Part shown: in pieces, positions 24,819 to 34,171 of the stretch
How positions within the stretch are numbered: the stretch's first letter is position 1
How the letters are laid out: the number at the start of each line of letters is the position of its first letter
Assembly: GCF_003584125.1 (NCBI RefSeq)
Contig: NZ_QXFL01000008.1
Coordinates: 92,043-156,042, forward strand
Source of the DNA: Aurantiacibacter zhengii
GTDB taxonomy: Bacteria; Pseudomonadota; Alphaproteobacteria; Sphingomonadales; Sphingomonadaceae
Direction of reading: 5' to 3'
Length of the DNA: 64,000 nt
Position numbers and translations under genes: made by a program
Notes under the pieces: generated by a model
The model's database searches: none
What the model was told of the DNA's origin: nothing
The model's input: the letters and a program-made list of their open reading frames with translations, nothing else

Positions 24819-25592
24819 TCAGTCCTCCAGCGGGAACGGCGCGATGGGCTGGAGCAGCCTGAATTCCTCCTCCAGCGGGGCGTGGCCTAGTTCGGGCCAA
24901 TCCAGCTCTTCATGCGGCACGCGGGTGTCGGGCAAGCGGTCCAGCAGGTCGCGAATCAGGGTGAGGCGGCCGTGCTTTTGGTCGTTGTAATCGACCACCG
25001 TCCACGGCGCGTGCTCCGTATGGGTGGCAGCGAACATGGCCTCCCGCGCGGCGGAATACTCGGCAAACTTGGTGCGGCTGGCGACATCGATGGGGGAGAG
25101 CTTCCAGCGTTTCAACGGGTCTTCCAGCCGTTCGGCAAAGCGCTCCTCCTGCGCCTCCTGACTGGCTGACAGCCAGTATTTGAACAGGCGAATGCCGTCG
25201 TCCACCAGCAGCTTTTCGAACACCGGCGTCTCGCGCAGGAACTTGTCCACCTGCTGCTCGCTCGCGAAACCCATCACCTTTTCCACGCCGGCCCGGTTGT
25301 ACCAGCTGCGGTCGAACAGCACGATCTCTCCTGCCGATGGCAGGTGCGGGACGTAGCGCTGGAAATACCACTGCGTGCGTTCGGCATCGCTCGGCTTGGG
25401 CAGGGCAACCACGCGGCACTGGCGCGGGCTGATACGCTCGCTGATGGCCTTGATCGTGCCGCCCTTGCCCGCCGTGTCACGCCCTTCGAACAGCACGACG
25501 ATGCGCTCCCCCGTGGCCCTGGCCCAGTGCGCCATGGCGACAAGTTCAAGTTCCAGCGGCTCCAGCAGGTCTTCGTATTGCTTGCGTTTCAT
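24819..25592 (-). CDS. Polyphosphate kinase 2 family protein
   Basis: 257 aa. PPK2 enzymes transfer phosphate between polyphosphate and nucleotides in the cytosol. Walker [10 protein letters not shown] is at residues 37-45, and the Walker B region DRSWYNRAG with its catalytic Asp at 94-102; the lid contains [15 protein letters not shown]. Length and motifs fit the class I group. The ATG at 25592 follows GGAAGAG. It is divergent from argB with an 82-bp gap. Confidence 0.93.
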   Translation of the reverse strand: MKRKQYEDLLEPLELELVAMAHWARATGERIVVLFEGRDTAGKGGTIKAISERISPRQCRVVALPKPSDAERTQWYFQRYVPHLPSAGEIVLFDRSWYNRAGVEKVMGFASEQQVDKFLRETPVFEKLLVDDGIRLFKYWLSASQEAQEERFAERLEDPLKRWKLSPIDVASRTKFAEYSAAREAMFAATHTEHAPWTVVDYNDQKHGRLTLIRDLLDRLPDTRVPHEELDWPELGHAPLEEEFRLLQPIAPFPLED

Positions 25593-25674
25593 GAGGCCAT
25601 CTCTTCCACCATGCAGCCTCGCTAGCAAGCCGCTATTGGCGGGAAGGGCGCGCGCGGCTAAGCGATTCGCCGAC

Positions 25675-26571
25675 ATGACCAATTCGACAAACGACAGGAT
25701 GCTGGCCAAGGCCGAGACCCTTATCGAGGCGCTGCCCTATTTCCAGCGGTACGCCGGGCGCAGCTTCGTGGTGAAATACGGCGGCCATGCCATGGGCGAC
25801 CCTGAGGCGGCGCAGGATTTTGCCGAGGATATCGTCCTGCTGAAGGCGGTCGGCATCAACCCGGTGGTGGTCCACGGCGGTGGCCCGCAGATCGGCGCCA
25901 TGCTCAAGAAGCTGGGCGTGGAAAGCCGTTTTGTCGACGGGCTGCGCGTGACCGACAAGGAAACCGCGACGATTGCCGAAATGGTGCTGTCTGGCGCGAT
26001 CAACAAGGAACTGGTCGGCTGGATAACCCAGGCAGGTGGCAAGGCCATCGGCATCTCCGGCAAGGACGGTAAAATGGTGGTGGCCGAAAAGGTCAGCCGC
26101 ACGGTGAAGGACCCGGACAGCCAGATCGAGCAGGCGGTGGACCTGGGGTTCGTGGGGGAGCCCAAAGAGGTCGATACCACCATCCTCGAAACCGCCAGCA
26201 AGGCCGGGATGATCCCCATCATTGCCCCCATCGCCAGCGACGCGCAGGGCCACACCTACAACATCAATGCCGATACCATGGCGGGCGCGATCGCATCGGC
26301 GCTGGGCGCGGCGCGGCTGTTCCTGCTGACTGATGTTGCGGGCGTGCTGGACAAGGACGGCACGTTGATGACCGACCTGAAGCCTGTCGACATCGCCCGG
26401 ATGCGCGCGGACGGCACCATCAGCGGGGGCATGATCCCCAAGCTGGAAACCTGCGTTCATGCGGTGGAAGGCGGGTGCGAGGCGGCCGTGGTGCTGGACG
26501 GGCGCGTGCCCCATGCCATGCTGCTGGAATTCTTCACTAGCCGCGGCGCAGGCACGCTGATCAGCGCCTGA
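25675..26571 (+). CDS. argB: Acetylglutamate kinase
   Basis: 298 aa, second enzyme of arginine synthesis, phosphorylating N-acetylglutamate. Amino-acid kinase fold: KYGGHAMGD near residue 34, [11 protein letters not shown] near 62, the N-acetylglutamate site in [19 protein letters not shown] and a terminal [14 protein letters not shown] motif. The start MTNSTND is the first ATG that clears the divergent ppk2 leader; the longer frame from 25375 is antisense to ppk2. The N-terminal helix ([15 protein letters not shown]) is typical of the arginine-inhibited hexameric type, so feedback control is likely. Confidence 0.96.
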   Translation: MTNSTNDRMLAKAETLIEALPYFQRYAGRSFVVKYGGHAMGDPEAAQDFAEDIVLLKAVGINPVVVHGGGPQIGAMLKKLGVESRFVDGLRVTDKETATIAEMVLSGAINKELVGWITQAGGKAIGISGKDGKMVVAEKVSRTVKDPDSQIEQAVDLGFVGEPKEVDTTILETASKAGMIPIIAPIASDAQGHTYNINADTMAGAIASALGAARLFLLTDVAGVLDKDGTLMTDLKPVDIARMRADGTISGGMIPKLETCVHAVEGGCEAAVVLDGRVPHAMLLEFFTSRGAGTLISA

Positions 26572-26649
26572 CCACCCACTTGACCTGCGCTTGACGCGTA
26601 TTACCTCGGTGATACACTTTCCTGAAACGCTTATACTGCGGAGAATTTC

Positions 26650-26928
26650 GTGCTCGCCCTGATCCAGATTTTGTCGATGATTGCCCAGGCCATCGTGTTC
26701 CTGGTCATCATCCAGTTCATTATCGGGCTGCTGTTCTCCTTTAACGTGATCAGCCCGCGCAACGATTTCCTCGTGCAGGTCTACAACTCGATCAACTCGC
26801 TGCTCGATCCGCTGCTGAAGCCGATCCGCCGCCTGTTGCCCGATACCGGGGCAATCGATTTCTCGCCGCTGGTGCTGATCCTGGCGCTGAATGCGGTGAT
26901 CTATATCCTCGCCGACATCGCGATTTAA
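26650..26928 (+). CDS. YggT family membrane protein
   Basis: 92 aa with two membrane segments, a GTG start preceded by GGAGA. The motif SINSLLDPLLKPIRRLLPDTGAIDFSPLVLIL is typical of YggT (CcmB-like small proteins, COG0762). These proteins are implicated in membrane homeostasis and, in some bacteria, cell division or osmotic stress; a specific role here is not established. Confidence 0.9.
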   Translation: MLALIQILSMIAQAIVFLVIIQFIIGLLFSFNVISPRNDFLVQVYNSINSLLDPLLKPIRRLLPDTGAIDFSPLVLILALNAVIYILADIAI

Positions 26929-26981
26929 TCCGGGCGACCTGACCCTTTGACAAACCGGCGGGGCAAGAGCAGGGCGCGAAC

Positions 26982-27752
26982 ATGATTTCGCGCGCCACCA
27001 TCGCTCTAGCCGTCTTTGCCACGCTGGCCGCGTGCACCAGTCCGCAGCAGCAGCGGATGAACCGGGAGTCGCGCGCGGCGGAGCGATTCCTCGAGCGACA
27101 GGGCAGCGTGGGCGATCCCGGCCGGGTCGCTGCCGCCGACTTCGCCTTTGCCAAGATGGCGCGCGAGGAAGGCCAGTGGACGGCCTTTCGCGAGTACGCC
27201 GCCGACGATGCAGTGATCCACGGACAGAACGGCCTGATCCCCGCGCAGCCGTGGCTGGCGAGCATGGAAGATCCCGAAGAGGCCGTGGCCTGGGCGCCCA
27301 ACGCCGTCTGGTCGAGCTGCGACGGCACGCTGGCGGCGACCTTTGGCCGCTTCATCGAGCCGGAAGGCATGGTGGGCAGCTACGTTTCCATCTGGGAACT
27401 GCAGCGCGACAACAGCTACAGGTACACTTACGACCTCGGCGCGCCCGACGATCCGCAGCCCGCACCACGGCCCGAGGAAGACATTCCGGAAGGCGCGATC
27501 GTGGTGCCCGGGCTGGCCTCGATCGAGGGCCGGGTGGCCGATTGTGCGCAGGCCGTACCGCTGTCGCCCGACGTTACCGTACCTGCAGGCACTGCGTCCG
27601 ACACGACACGCTCCGCCGATGGCACGCTGGAATGGACATGGCTGCACGGGGCCGACGGCACGCGCACTGTCGTGGTGAACTGGCTGCGCGACGGGGATTG
27701 GCAGGAAGCCGTTCGCTTGGTTGCGCCCGCCGGGTCGCAGGTGGGGGAATAG
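26982..27752 (+). CDS. Hypothetical lipoprotein, SnoaL-like domain
   Basis: 256 aa with a lipobox LAAC at about residues 15-18. The section from 47 to 150 (DFAFAKMAREEGQWTAFREYAADDAV, then FGRFIEPEGMVGSYVSIWEL) has the layout of a SnoaL/NTF2-like cone fold. The C-terminal third is beta-rich with Trp repeats (EWTWLHG, VVNWLRDGDW). It ends three bases before marC, so both may be cotranscribed. Function unknown. Confidence 0.75.
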   Translation: MISRATIALAVFATLAACTSPQQQRMNRESRAAERFLERQGSVGDPGRVAAADFAFAKMAREEGQWTAFREYAADDAVIHGQNGLIPAQPWLASMEDPEEAVAWAPNAVWSSCDGTLAATFGRFIEPEGMVGSYVSIWELQRDNSYRYTYDLGAPDDPQPAPRPEEDIPEGAIVVPGLASIEGRVADCAQAVPLSPDVTVPAGTASDTTRSADGTLEWTWLHGADGTRTVVVNWLRDGDWQEAVRLVAPAGSQVGE

Positions 27753-27755
27753 GCC

Positions 27756-28376
27756 ATGGAACAGCTTTTTCTCTCCGCCTTCATCACCCTGTTCGTGGTG
27801 ATCGATCCGCCCGGCTGCGCGCCGATCTATGCGGGCCTCACCAAGGGCGCGACCACCGCAGAGCGCCGGATCATGGCGATCCGCGCCTCGATCATCGCTT
27901 TCGTGATCCTGCTGGTGTTCGCGCTGTTCGGGCAGGACCTGCTGTCCGCGCTGCATATCGAGCTGGACAGTTTCCGCATCGCGGGCGGGCTGATGCTGTT
28001 CTGGATCGCGTGGGAAATGGTGTTCGAGAAACGCACCCAGCGCCGCGAGGAGCGCGCCGAACGCGCCGCGCGCGAACATGTGGAGGATGTCTCCGTCTTC
28101 CCCATGGCCATGCCCATGCTGGCAGGCCCCGGCGCGATTGCCGCGATCATGCTGCTGATGAACGAGGCCGTTGGGCTGGAACAGTCGCTGGTCGTGATGG
28201 GCGCGCTGGTATCGGTGCTGCTGATCACCATGATCGCGCTGATCGCGGCAGGCCCGCTGATCAAGCTGCTGGGAGAGCGCGTCGAGGCCGTCATCACCCG
28301 CCTGCTGGGTGTGCTGCTGGCGGCACTGGCGGCGCAGTACGTGATCGACGGGCTGCGGGGTAGCTTCGGGGTATAG
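27756..28376 (+). CDS. MarC family integral membrane protein
   Basis: 206 aa with six predicted membrane helices. It carries the family phrases FVVIDPPGCAPIY near the N-terminus and PMAMPMLAGPGAIAAIM in the middle. MarC (UPF0056) proteins were once linked to antibiotic resistance, but that has not held up and their role is unknown. It starts directly behind the lipoprotein gene. Confidence 0.9.
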   Translation: MEQLFLSAFITLFVVIDPPGCAPIYAGLTKGATTAERRIMAIRASIIAFVILLVFALFGQDLLSALHIELDSFRIAGGLMLFWIAWEMVFEKRTQRREERAERAAREHVEDVSVFPMAMPMLAGPGAIAAIMLLMNEAVGLEQSLVVMGALVSVLLITMIALIAAGPLIKLLGERVEAVITRLLGVLLAALAAQYVIDGLRGSFGV

Positions 28377-28411
28377 TTCCCTCGGCGGTGGACCAAGGGG
28401 CCGCGGGATTG

Positions 28412-28660
28412 TTTGTTTTGCGAAAGCGCCTCCGCGCTTTCGTCCTCGGTGCTGTTCGCTCCGCTTCGCTGCGCGGCACCTGCGGGCGGCCGTTCGGCCT
28501 TGCGGTCCGCTAGTCGTGGACCGAGCCAGTCCTGTCCCTCTCGTCCAGCGCACGATACGGTCGCGCCAGCGACCGCAAGCGCGAATGCGCGCCCGCAGCG
28601 GGCGCAGCTTGCTGCGCATCTAGCGAGGACGAAGCCGCGGAGGCGGCTTCGAAAAACAAA
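28412..28660. repeat. 249-bp element with imperfect terminal inverted repeats
   Basis: The two ends, 28412-28448 and 28624-28660, are imperfect inverted copies of about 37 bp. Each end contains its own hairpin: GAAAGCG/CGCTTTC on the left and GAAGCCGC/GCGGCTTC on the right. The interior holds more GC-rich palindromic pieces and no coding frame. It fills the space between two convergent genes and probably acts as a terminator; the structure suggests a MITE or REP-type repeat. Confidence 0.65.
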
Positions 28661-29272
28661 TTACTGAAGAGTCACATGCTCGTCGTCCGGGTCGCCCCGG
28701 CCGAAGAACTCCATCAGTTGCACCAGCAGGTCGCACCGCTCGCGAAGGTTGGGCGCTTCCAGCAGCGCCTGCTTGGCGGCGGCGTCGAACGGGGCGATCT
28801 GACTGACTCCGTTGATCAGGGAGACATCGTCCAGCCGGGCGACCGAATCCCAGTCGATGGCATAGCCCTGGCTGTCGGCAAACTTGCGCGCTTCGTGCTC
28901 GAAGCTGGCACGCTCGCCCAGCGAGAGGTATTCCTCGGTCGGCTCCTCGATCATTTCGGCTTCGACCTGGCGGAACGGCGTCGTCACTTCCAGTTCGCGC
29001 AGCACGCGGAAACGGGTGAGGCCCGTCAGCACGATATTGTACCGTCCGTCCTCGCTGGTCTCGACATCCTCGATCTTGCCCACGCAGCCGACGTCGTACA
29101 GCGGCGCGCTTTCCATGGAATCCTGCGGCTGGATCATGCCGATTCGCCGGTCTCGCGCCAGCGCGTCGCCCACCATGGCGCGGTATCGCGGCTCGAAGAT
29201 GTGCAGCGGCAGCTGCAGGCCGGGAAACAGGATCGCGCCGGTCAGCGGGAAGATGGAGAGCTTGCCCTTCAT
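28661..29272 (-). CDS. LON peptidase N-terminal (substrate-binding) domain protein
   Basis: 203 aa consisting of the Lon N-terminal domain alone: IFPLTGAILFPGLQLPLHIFEPRYRAMV near the start, RIGMIQP, then VGCVGKIEDVETSEDGRYNIVLTGLTRFRV. No AAA+ or protease part. Such proteins are widespread and of unsettled function. The ATG at 29272 overlaps the stop of the thioredoxin gene (ATGA), showing translational coupling; the longer frame from 29317 is inside that gene. Confidence 0.92.
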   Translation of the reverse strand: MKGKLSIFPLTGAILFPGLQLPLHIFEPRYRAMVGDALARDRRIGMIQPQDSMESAPLYDVGCVGKIEDVETSEDGRYNIVLTGLTRFRVLRELEVTTPFRQVEAEMIEEPTEEYLSLGERASFEHEARKFADSQGYAIDWDSVARLDDVSLINGVSQIAPFDAAAKQALLEAPNLRERCDLLVQLMEFFGRGDPDDEHVTLQ

Positions 29273-30198
29273 CCGAACAGGATCAACGACAGCTTGCGGC
29301 GCTGGGTCGAAACCCACGGGTCTTCCATGCCAACCGCCTCGAATATCTTGAGCAGCTTTTCCTTGGCGGCCTCGTTGCCTTCCTCGCCGCCTCCCTGGAT
29401 GGAGCGCAGCAGCACTTCGGCAGCCTCGTCGCGCTCGCCGGCGGCGAAGGCGGCCTCGGCAAAGGCGATTTGCGCTTCGGTATCGGCAGGGCGTTCGGCC
29501 GCGGCCTTGCGCAGGTTATCCAGCTCTGCGGTGTCGACCTGGGTGCCCGCCAGTTCCAGCGCGGAATGGCCCTGCTGCACCAGCGGATCGTCTTTCATTT
29601 CCTGCGGCAGCGCGTCGTAGGCCTGCTGTGCCGCCTCGGTCTGGCCGGCGGCCACCAGCGCGCGGATCAGGCCGGACTGCACTTCGGCCTTGTCGGGCGC
29701 CATCTGCGCCAGCTGCATGAAAACGGACGCCGCACGTTCGGCATCGCCATCGGCCAGCACCTGCTCGCCCATGGCCACAAGCTGGTCGAGGTCGGGGGCC
29801 TGCTGGCCTTGCTGCTGCCCATCCTGGCCATCGGCGGCTCCGGCCTGTACCGGCACCTGCTGCAGGATCTGGTCAAGCGCCTGCTTCAGCTGCGATTCGC
29901 TGCGCATGGGCGTGAGGTCCGCCACCGGCTGCCCCTGGAACATCGCATAGACGGTGGGGATCGACTGCACCTGGAACTGGCTGGCGATGAACTTCTGTTC
30001 GTCGACGTTGATCTTGGCGAGGATCACGCCCTTGTCGGCATATTCGGCGCAAACTTTTTCCAGCACCGGGGTCAGCGCCTTGCACGGCCCGCACCACTCG
30101 GCCCAAAAGTCGAGCACGACCAGCTTGGTCTGGCTGGGATCGACCACGTCCTTGCGGAATTGTTCGACTGCCTTTTGCTCTTCGATGCTGAGGCCCAT
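29269..30198 (-). CDS. CnoX/YbbN-like thioredoxin-TPR protein
   Basis: 309 aa. Residues about 8-115 are a thioredoxin fold with an intact WCGPC at 35-39; from about 140 a linker rich in Gln leads to tetratricopeptide-like helices (DLDQLVAMGEQVLADGDAERAASVF and later repeats). This matches the CnoX (YbbN) group, redox chaperones that protect client proteins and hand them to GroEL in E. coli. Here the WCGPC motif is the redox-active form, as in alphaproteobacterial members. Coupled to the LON-N gene downstream. Confidence 0.9.
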   Translation of the reverse strand: MGLSIEEQKAVEQFRKDVVDPSQTKLVVLDFWAEWCGPCKALTPVLEKVCAEYADKGVILAKINVDEQKFIASQFQVQSIPTVYAMFQGQPVADLTPMRSESQLKQALDQILQQVPVQAGAADGQDGQQQGQQAPDLDQLVAMGEQVLADGDAERAASVFMQLAQMAPDKAEVQSGLIRALVAAGQTEAAQQAYDALPQEMKDDPLVQQGHSALELAGTQVDTAELDNLRKAAAERPADTEAQIAFAEAAFAAGERDEAAEVLLRSIQGGGEEGNEAAKEKLLKIFEAVGMEDPWVSTQRRKLSLILFG

Positions 30199-30406
30199 GC
30201 TTGCCAAGTGTCTGCTCCTGCTTTGCGCTATTCGTGTGATGTCACAATGTGGCGCTTCTATGCCGAATGTGAAGGGGAAAGAGGGGCCGCGATCCAATAG
30301 GTGCAAGCTTTCTGATTGCGCGGCAATTTTGCCCTTGCGGGGTTCGAGACTCGCTGCTAACTGCGCCGCTCCCCACCCGGACACGAGCCGGGAATGGCGC
30401 CAGTGA

Positions 30407-30481
30407 GCGGGCGTAGCTCAGGGGTAGAGCACAACCTTGCCAAGGTTGGGGTCGGGCGTTCGAATCGCCTCGCCCGCTCCA
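30407..30481 (+). tRNA. tRNA-Gly (GCC)
   Basis: A full cloverleaf: acceptor GCGGGCG (30407-13) pairs with CGCCCGC (30471-77); D arm GCTC/GAGC; anticodon stem AACCT/AGGTT around the loop TGCCA with anticodon GCC; T loop GTTCGAAT; discriminator T and an encoded CCA at 30479-81. A short T-run follows. The 3' part is the attachment site of the downstream island, and integration has rebuilt the gene so it stays functional. Confidence 0.97.
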
Positions 30482-30485
30482 TTTT
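30437..30485 (+). repeat. attL of the island
   Basis: Forty-nine bases identical to 43506-43554, from the anticodon loop of tRNA-Gly through CCA and the following TTTT. Identity stops at both sides (C versus G before it; T versus C after it), which defines the recombined segment. Confidence 0.92.
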
Positions 30486-30939
30486 TCTTTAGAAAATTGA
30501 ACCGCTTAAGCGGATCGCAAGTTGGCGAATTCTGCTTCCCCGCTCTGTCGGTTGCTCCGAGGAAGCGCGGGGGAAGCACAAATCGGAGTTTCGTGGCGCA
30601 CTCTGGCGTTTGCATTGCGACACACTGAACCTCCCGATTCCAAGGTGCAAGGATTGGTTTGGCGTGTGTCCAGCTTGGAGTGCGATCAGTGAAGGTGTCC
30701 AATCTGATTGCCCAATTCGCTTGTAATTTGAAGCGGCGGAATTTGGGCCGTTTCCGGAATGTCGGCTGTGAAGCTCCGGACAGGGCAAAGCTGACGGTCC
30801 GTTGGGTTTCTGCCTCGGCCAGTAGCCTCTCTTATTTTACACCAGACATGCCCCGCCACATTGCCGGCAAAATTCGCCGGTCATTTGTGCGGCGTCGATG
30901 CGATTTACACGGATGCCCTTCTGCAATATCCAGCAGTAT
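30486..30939. other. Gene-free left end of island with GCTTCCCC motifs
   Basis: No credible gene in these 454 bases. At 30534-30577 it holds GCTTCCCC, GGAAGC and GGGGAAGC in an arrangement that is repeated near the right end (43328-43373), possible integrase arm sites. The rest looks like non-coding or eroded DNA. Confidence 0.5.
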
Positions 30940-31209
30940 ATGAGCAAACGCGACCCTAACCTTGTCACTTCCGGCCTATCGGGTAGCCAATCGAAAGATG
31001 GGGTTTCTGTCGAGGTGAACATTTTTCGTCTGGAGGACGAAGGTCAATGGACCCTCGAAGTCGTCAATGAGAAGGGTACCTCGATCGTTTGGGATGACCA
31101 GTTCGCAGATGATGACGCGGCATTCAGGGCGTTCGAGCAGGTAGTCGCTGATGAAGGTATGGCGACCTTTCTTGATAGCGCCAATGTCATCCCATTTCCC
31201 GGCCAGTGA
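30940..31209 (+). CDS. Small hypothetical protein (MSKRDPN family)
   Basis: 89 aa: an opening MSKRDPNLVTSGLSGSQSKDG, a strand VSVEVNIFRLEDEGQWTLEVV, then GTSIVWDD and an acidic helix (DAAFRAFEQVVADEG). I recognise close relatives as frequent hypothetical proteins in Sphingomonadales, which makes a real gene likely even though the ribosome site is weak. Compact alpha/beta mini-protein; function unknown. Confidence 0.7.
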   Translation: MSKRDPNLVTSGLSGSQSKDGVSVEVNIFRLEDEGQWTLEVVNEKGTSIVWDDQFADDDAAFRAFEQVVADEGMATFLDSANVIPFPGQ

Positions 31210-31528
31210 AAGTGACCAGAATTCCCGTGAACCAATCCGACGTATGAATCGTCTGACCGGCTTGGTTTCGGGCGCCGGTAGTTTAGCTGCCATATCGTGG
31301 CGAGTTCTGGGCCGCTTCGAGACAGTCTGGTTTCGGGAGCTTTCCTAAGAAAACGGACAATCCGGTCGCGATTCAAATCGCGGCGCCGTGTCCCATCCAC
31401 ATCGCATTCAAAGACAAGCCCACCAGCTAGCGACATAACTCACGTTCCCTGCCATTTCGAAGACAATGCCTGTCGCAATGAGGTGCAAGCGATCGCTGCC
31501 TTACTGATTTTTATCGGAATGGTTGCGC
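31210..31528. other. Region without recognisable gene
   Basis: 319 bases between the small hypothetical gene and the DUF1259 gene. Frames present are short, without ribosome site or family features. I see no repeat or RNA. Confidence 0.5.
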
Positions 31529-32446
31529 CTATCCGGTTTCGGCCTGTGCGTTACGGGCAGCAGCAATCGCCGCTGCAAGCTCTTTTGCTGGACCCACTCC
31601 CCAGTAGTGGAGGAAGTAAAACATCGGTTCACCGCCGATCATGTGGTTATGCAATGCTACGATATGGATATCCCGCTCGCGCAGTGCGCGGAGCACGGGC
31701 TGGACTTCGTCCTCGGTCATGATGAAGTCACCATCCACGGCGGCAAGGTCGTTGGTGCCCGAGAACGCCGCCCAGGTCGTAAGCCCCATCGAACCACCGA
31801 TCTCAACGCCGTGCATGCGGCCTTGGCGAGCGAAGGTGTATTTCACGACACCATCGGCGATGCTTGGCTCGGTGCCCAAGATTTCGCTCAGCGCCAGGGC
31901 TTCGATCGTGCCGTTTGCATCCGGCGTCATGCCACCGAAACTGCGCTGCGGCGTCGGCGAGGCGGCGCGCACTTCCTTGATGGCATCCCAGACGGCTTTT
32001 ACACCCGCTGCCATCTTGGCGGTTTCCCCATGCCCGCCGATATGCATAAAATAGACCGGCGGATCGTCGAATATGAAATGATTGTGCAGCGCGGTGACGG
32101 TCAACCCGTTGGCGAGGGCAGCGTCCATCGCGGCTGTTATCTCATCCTCGAATACGACCGTGTCGCCCATGACCATCACTCCGCCATCGACGGGTTTGAA
32201 GGCAGCCCATGAGCCGAGACCTGCCGGGGGATCGAGGCGCATGCCGTCGACCATCACCGGCACGTCGGCGCGCGTCCAACCGATGCGTGCGACCCCATCG
32301 TCGGTCATGGTGACCTCCGAGTGCGATGCCTCGAAAATCAGTGCCTCGAGATTGCCGAGATTATCCTGCGCGTGAAGAGCCGCCGACATCGCTGATAGCG
32401 ATAGAGCCAAGCCGCCGACGAACAATGTTCTGCGTAATTGCTTCAT
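31529..32446 (-). CDS. DUF1259 (LppY/LpqO-type) secreted protein
   Basis: 305 aa with a signal peptide (cleavage near ALHAQD). It has two related halves, each ending in an ALHNH motif: TVTALHNHFIFDDPPVYFMHIGG near 120 and HIVALHNHMIGGEPMFYFLHYWG near 270. The His clusters suggest metal binding. DUF1259 proteins are often encoded beside chromate transporters, as here (23 bp behind chrA in the same direction), so a role in metal-oxyanion resistance is plausible but unproven. Strong AAGGAGA ribosome site. Confidence 0.88.
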   Translation of the reverse strand: MKQLRRTLFVGGLALSLSAMSAALHAQDNLGNLEALIFEASHSEVTMTDDGVARIGWTRADVPVMVDGMRLDPPAGLGSWAAFKPVDGGVMVMGDTVVFEDEITAAMDAALANGLTVTALHNHFIFDDPPVYFMHIGGHGETAKMAAGVKAVWDAIKEVRAASPTPQRSFGGMTPDANGTIEALALSEILGTEPSIADGVVKYTFARQGRMHGVEIGGSMGLTTWAAFSGTNDLAAVDGDFIMTEDEVQPVLRALRERDIHIVALHNHMIGGEPMFYFLHYWGVGPAKELAAAIAAARNAQAETG

Positions 32447-32469
32447 CTTAGTTCTCCTTGGATGTGATT

Positions 32470-33864
32470 TCAGGTGCCAGCCATCATTGCGAGGTAATAC
32501 AGCGACCCAATGAGTGCGCTCACGAAGAGAACGAGCAACATCCCGATCTTGAAGCGCAGCATGGCGATCAGGGCCGCAGCGGCAATGACGACGGAGGCGA
32601 CGTCGATCGTGGCGAAGTCCGGCACGAGCAGGCGTGCGCCGTAACCTCGAACCTCGTCAAGCCGTGCGAAGGCAACGTGCAGCGCAAACCAGATGGCAAG
32701 GTTTAGGATCACACCGACGACTGCTGCCGTCACCGCCGAAAGCGCCGCTGTCAGAAGCTTCACGCCGCGCAGTTTTTCGATAAATGGCGCACCAAGGAAA
32801 ATCCATAGGAAGCACGGCACGAACGTGACCCACGTGACGATGACCGAAGCCGCGATGCCCGAAGCCACCGGGCCTAACATGTCTGCTTCGCGATATCCCC
32901 CCATGAACCCCACGAATTGGACGACCTGGATCAGTGGACCCGGCGTGGTCTCCGCCATGCCCAACCCATCGAGCATTTCACCGGGGGCAAGCCAGCCATG
33001 CGTCTGCACGGCTTCCTGCGCCATATAGGCCAGCACGGCATACGCGCCCCCGAATGTCACGACCGCGAGCTTGGAGAAGAAAACCGCCAGTTCCGTGAAC
33101 ACGTGATTTGGGCCAACAAGAAGGATCAGCGCAATTATGGGAGCTGCCCAGATGCTGCCCCAGATCAAGGCCGTGCGGACTGCTCCGCGCCATGTAGGCT
33201 GCGCTTTCGCCATACCGCCTGTATGAAGCACGGCTTCCGGCTCGCTCTCCCCGTCCTCGGTCGTTTCACGGGCGCGAATGACCAGAAACCGTGCAGGATC
33301 GAAATGCCCTCCAAGAAAACCGACCAACGCGGCGGCCGCGATAATCAGCGGGAAAGGTGCATCGAATGCGAATATCGCCACGAAGGCTGCGGCGGCAATC
33401 AGATACATGGGCCAAGTTTTCAATGCCCTTTTCCCGATGCGCAGCAGGGCCTCGATGACTATGGCGAGCACCGCCGCCTTAATGCCGAAGAAAATCGCCT
33501 GGACGAAGCTGGCCTCCTGAAAACTGGCATAGAGCACGCTAAGCGCCATAATGCTGAGGAAGCCGGGAAGGACGAACAGGCATCCTGCGACGAGGCCACC
33601 GCGAACGCCGTGGAGCAACCAGCCAATATAGGTGGCAAGCTGCATGGCTTCCGGTCCGGGCAGGAGCATGCAGTAATTGAGCGCATGCAGGAACCGGTTC
33701 TCCCCGATCCAGCGCTTTTCATCGACTAGAATGCGGTGCATCACCGCGATCTGGCCCGCTGGTCCACCAAAGCTCAACACGGCCACGCGCGCCCAGACAC
33801 GCACCCCTTCGGAAAACGGGATCGGAGTTTGTTCTACGGAACCTGAATTAGCGGGAGAATTCAT
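32470..33864 (-). CDS. chrA: Chromate efflux transporter ChrA
   Basis: 464 aa with about ten to twelve membrane segments, made of two homologous CHR domains. First-domain motifs FGGPAGQIAVMH and PGPEAMQLATYIGW, second-domain counterparts FGGAYAVLAYM and ETTPGPLIQVVQFVGFMGGY. It exports chromate from the cytosol. The ATG at 33864 is preceded by AAGGA; a TTG one codon upstream is less likely. No chrB regulator gene is present, unlike most chromate operons. Confidence 0.95.
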   Translation of the reverse strand: MNSPANSGSVEQTPIPFSEGVRVWARVAVLSFGGPAGQIAVMHRILVDEKRWIGENRFLHALNYCMLLPGPEAMQLATYIGWLLHGVRGGLVAGCLFVLPGFLSIMALSVLYASFQEASFVQAIFFGIKAAVLAIVIEALLRIGKRALKTWPMYLIAAAAFVAIFAFDAPFPLIIAAAALVGFLGGHFDPARFLVIRARETTEDGESEPEAVLHTGGMAKAQPTWRGAVRTALIWGSIWAAPIIALILLVGPNHVFTELAVFFSKLAVVTFGGAYAVLAYMAQEAVQTHGWLAPGEMLDGLGMAETTPGPLIQVVQFVGFMGGYREADMLGPVASGIAASVIVTWVTFVPCFLWIFLGAPFIEKLRGVKLLTAALSAVTAAVVGVILNLAIWFALHVAFARLDEVRGYGARLLVPDFATIDVASVVIAAAALIAMLRFKIGMLLVLFVSALIGSLYYLAMMAGT

Positions 33865-33953
33865 CAACGCGTCCTTCGCACACAGCTCATCGAGCCGGAC
33901 TTGGGCGCATTGCCTTACCGGGCGCCGGAATAAGTGCCCGAAGTCAAACTGCT

Positions 33954-33966
33954 AGATCATTGATCT
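33954..33966. promoter_or_regulatory. Palindrome upstream of chrA
   Basis: AGATCATTGATCT is a perfect 13-bp palindrome around a central T, about 90 bp before the chrA start. A second inverted repeat, TGAGGGC/GCCCTCA, lies at 34058-34079. Either could be an operator; 33865-34171 holds no gene. Confidence 0.35.
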
Positions 33967-34171
33967 GGTGTTGTCAAAAGCCTTACGCGAACAGTCTGCC
34001 TTGCACTTGGAGAATGTCGGCTTTCGAGATCGGCATTTGTATCTCCGATTTCCGAATTGAGGGCACGAAGCCGCCCTCAGCTACTACCTAGTCCAGTGGC
34101 AGGTTTCAGGATCGCGACGAGACCGATCAAATGTCCAATATGAGGGCGCGTAGCTGCCATAGCCAGAGAGC

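Noticed and set aside
27006..28619. 537-codon reverse frame opposite the lipoprotein and marC genes
   Set aside because: Antisense to two genes and running into the inverted-repeat element; no protein features.
31210..31528. Short frames between 31.2 and 31.5 kb
   Set aside because: No ribosome site, conflicting frames on both strands and no protein features.
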